NCBI GenBank assembly: GCA_964401455.1
Contig: CAYNYI010000115.1
Coordinates: forward strand, 1-8,168
Reading direction: 5' to 3'
Source: CAYNYI01 sp964401455
GTDB lineage: Bacteria; Fibrobacterota; OXYB2-FULL-49-7; CAYNYI01
DNA length: 8,168 bases
Shown here one piece after another: positions 6,962-8,168 of the stretch. Numbering within the stretch: position 1 is the first letter of the stretch; every line of letters begins with the position of its first letter. Position numbers and translations under genes: made by a program. Below the pieces are notes generated by a model. It searched no databases, was not told the DNA's origin, and saw only the letters and a program-made list of their open reading frames with translations.

Positions 6962-6971
6962 ATTATTGATT

Positions 6972-7000
6972 AAGATACCTTTTTACTGATTTTTATTCAA
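6972..7000 (-). promoter_or_regulatory. Possible sigma-70-type promoter ahead of the operon
   Basis: In the 35-bp spacer the minus strand carries TTGAAT (7000-6995), 17 bases, then TATCTT (6977-6972), which resembles -35 and -10 boxes at ideal spacing. Transcription would start only a few bases before the ATG at 6961, giving an almost leaderless message. The spacer is AT-rich, so a chance match is quite possible, and the genes may simply be read through from the transporter. Confidence 0.25.
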
Positions 7001-8168
7001 GGCGTTCTGTCAGCATCGCCCGCTGTCCCGGCTTCCGGCACAGGAAAAACAGCCCTCTCCAAAGAAACGGCGCCGGGTTCCGAATCCCTGTCGGTACCCA
7101 ATAGGTCTATTGTTTTCCATTTGCCGCTTTTAAAGCGCATAAAGAAAATGAAACCTATCAGATAAAGGTAGAAGGCAGCCCATACCCAGCTGTAAAAAAG
7201 AGGAAGGCGAAAATGCCGCAATATCAGGTATTCTCCCGGAATGAAAACGAATAAAACCGCCGCGGTTATGACTACCATTTTGAACTTTGTATCTCCTGCC
7301 CCGGAAAGCATACCGCTGAAGACAATGGCTACTCCGTCTCCAAGTAGAAAGAAAGGCAGAACTTTCAGAAGAGTCATTGCTATCGTTTCAATTTCTGCGA
7401 AACCGGCTGCATCAGAGGTCTTGAAAAAGCCTGTATAAAATCCCGGTGCGAAAACAAAGGTTACTCCTGTTGATAATCCGTATGCAAGAACAAGTAAAAA
7501 GGTATTGAAGGCTATTCTTCCTGCGATTCCATGTTTGTTTGCACCGATATATTTACCGGTCAAGATATTTGCCGCTATTCCAATTCCGATCATGGGCATA
7601 AAGGCTACCATGTCCACAGATAAAGCGATATTGCTGGCTGCAAGGCTTTTTTCCCCATAAGAACCAACCATGAATATAAAAGCAGAAAAAGCAAGGATGT
7701 CTATAAAAAGTTGAAATCCGTTAGGAGAACCGAATTTTACAAGTTTCTTGAAAAGTCGGCTTTCAAAGCCCGCCCCAGAAAGAGTTCCGAAAGACATTCT
7801 GTATTTTCTTTTAAAGATAAGAAAGAAATAAAAAATACTTGTCAGAACATTAGCTGCAACAGTCGCCGCACCGGCTCCGGCAATACCCATCTCCGGAAAG
7901 CCTCCTTTACCGAAAATCATAAGATAATTAAGCATGATATTTAAAGCTGCTCCGGTAAAAGATATGTACATTACTGTCATTGTTTTTCCCCGTCCCGAGA
8001 AAAAACAAGCCAGACAGTTATTCAGGACTACAAAACCTCCGCCGGCCGCGAGTATAATGAAATATTTTTTTTCAAGGGCGATGATTTCCTCCGAGTGTCC
8101 GGATATACCAATAATAGCAAGCCCTGCGGGAATCATAGCGGCTATAAGGAAAAAAGAAATGCCCGAAA
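6997..8168 (-). CDS. MATE-family efflux transporter, N-terminus missing at window edge
   Basis: A multidrug and toxin extrusion-type antiporter, expected to export organic compounds using a Na+ or H+ gradient. The reading frame stays open to the right edge (residues SGISFFLIAA precede the first in-window Met at 8136), so that Met is internal. About 389 residues are present; against the usual 440-460 for the family, the first two helices or so are lost. Counting from the Met at 8136, diagnostic segments are CFFSGRGKT (44-52), ALNIMLNYLMIFG (64-76), MGIAGAGAATVAA (83-95), the start of the second half at KFGSPNGFQLF (134-144), GIAANILTGKYIGA (186-199) and LSGAGDTKF (277-285). The last helix ends near 334 and is followed by a hydrophilic tail of about 45 residues rich in Asp, Glu, Gly and Pro. 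Substrate is unknown. Its link to the sugar operon, 35 bp downstream on the same strand, is uncertain. Confidence 0.92.
   Translation of the reverse strand, partial: SGISFFLIAAMIPAGLAIIGISGHSEEIIALEKKYFIILAAGGGFVVLNNCLACFFSGRGKTMTVMYISFTGAALNIMLNYLMIFGKGGFPEMGIAGAGAATVAANVLTSIFYFFLIFKRKYRMSFGTLSGAGFESRLFKKLVKFGSPNGFQLFIDILAFSAFIFMVGSYGEKSLAASNIALSVDMVAFMPMIGIGIAANILTGKYIGANKHGIAGRIAFNTFLLVLAYGLSTGVTFVFAPGFYTGFFKTSDAAGFAEIETIAMTLLKVLPFFLLGDGVAIVFSGMLSGAGDTKFKMVVITAAVLFVFIPGEYLILRHFRLPLFYSWVWAAFYLYLIGFIFFMRFKSGKWKTIDLLGTDRDSEPGAVSLERAVFPVPEAGTAGDADRTP

Noticed and set aside
1..8168. Mobile element, CRISPR array, tRNA or defence system
   Set aside because: No transposase or integrase frame, no regularly spaced repeats, no cloverleaf sequence and no nuclease or toxin domain could be found by reading both strands.

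Overview
The window is a compact block of bacterial genes, all read from the minus strand. In transcription order (high to low coordinates) they are: a MATE-family transporter cut by the right edge, a family-4-type glycosyltransferase, a flippase-like integral membrane protein, two consecutive NAD-dependent sugar epimerase/dehydratase (extended SDR) genes, a radical SAM protein with an N-terminal B12-binding-type domain, a second family-4-type glycosyltransferase, and then an intrinsic terminator. No rRNA, tRNA, CRISPR array, insertion sequence or phage gene is visible.

The six genes from 6961 down to 110 look like one operon. Every junction is a 4-bp ATGA overlap or a gap of at most 9 bp, and a hairpin followed by a U-tract lies just after the last stop codon. 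The transporter is 35 bp upstream on the same strand. It may belong to the same transcript or be an unrelated neighbour.

The likely theme is synthesis of a cell-surface glycan or glycolipid. The two epimerases would interconvert or deoxygenate nucleotide sugars (closest recalled relatives: CDP-paratose/tyvelose 2-epimerase-like proteins). The glycosyltransferases would add the sugars to a carrier or acceptor at the inner membrane face. The flippase-like protein could help move or modify the lipid-linked product. The radical SAM/B12 enzyme would carry out a difficult C-H chemistry, plausibly methylation, on a sugar or lipid. The substrate cannot be read from the sequence. I see no evidence of a defence system or other exotic machinery. 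The most distinctive points are the B12-radical-SAM gene directly beside an SDR pair, and the Phe in place of the catalytic Tyr in one SDR.

Organism: standard-code bacterium using TAA/TAG/TGA stops. Two genes have canonical Shine-Dalgarno sites. Base composition is moderately AT-rich in the five downstream genes and visibly richer in G+C in the two upstream genes. Gene content fits an anaerobic or environmental Gram-negative lineage, but the phylum cannot be fixed from this window.
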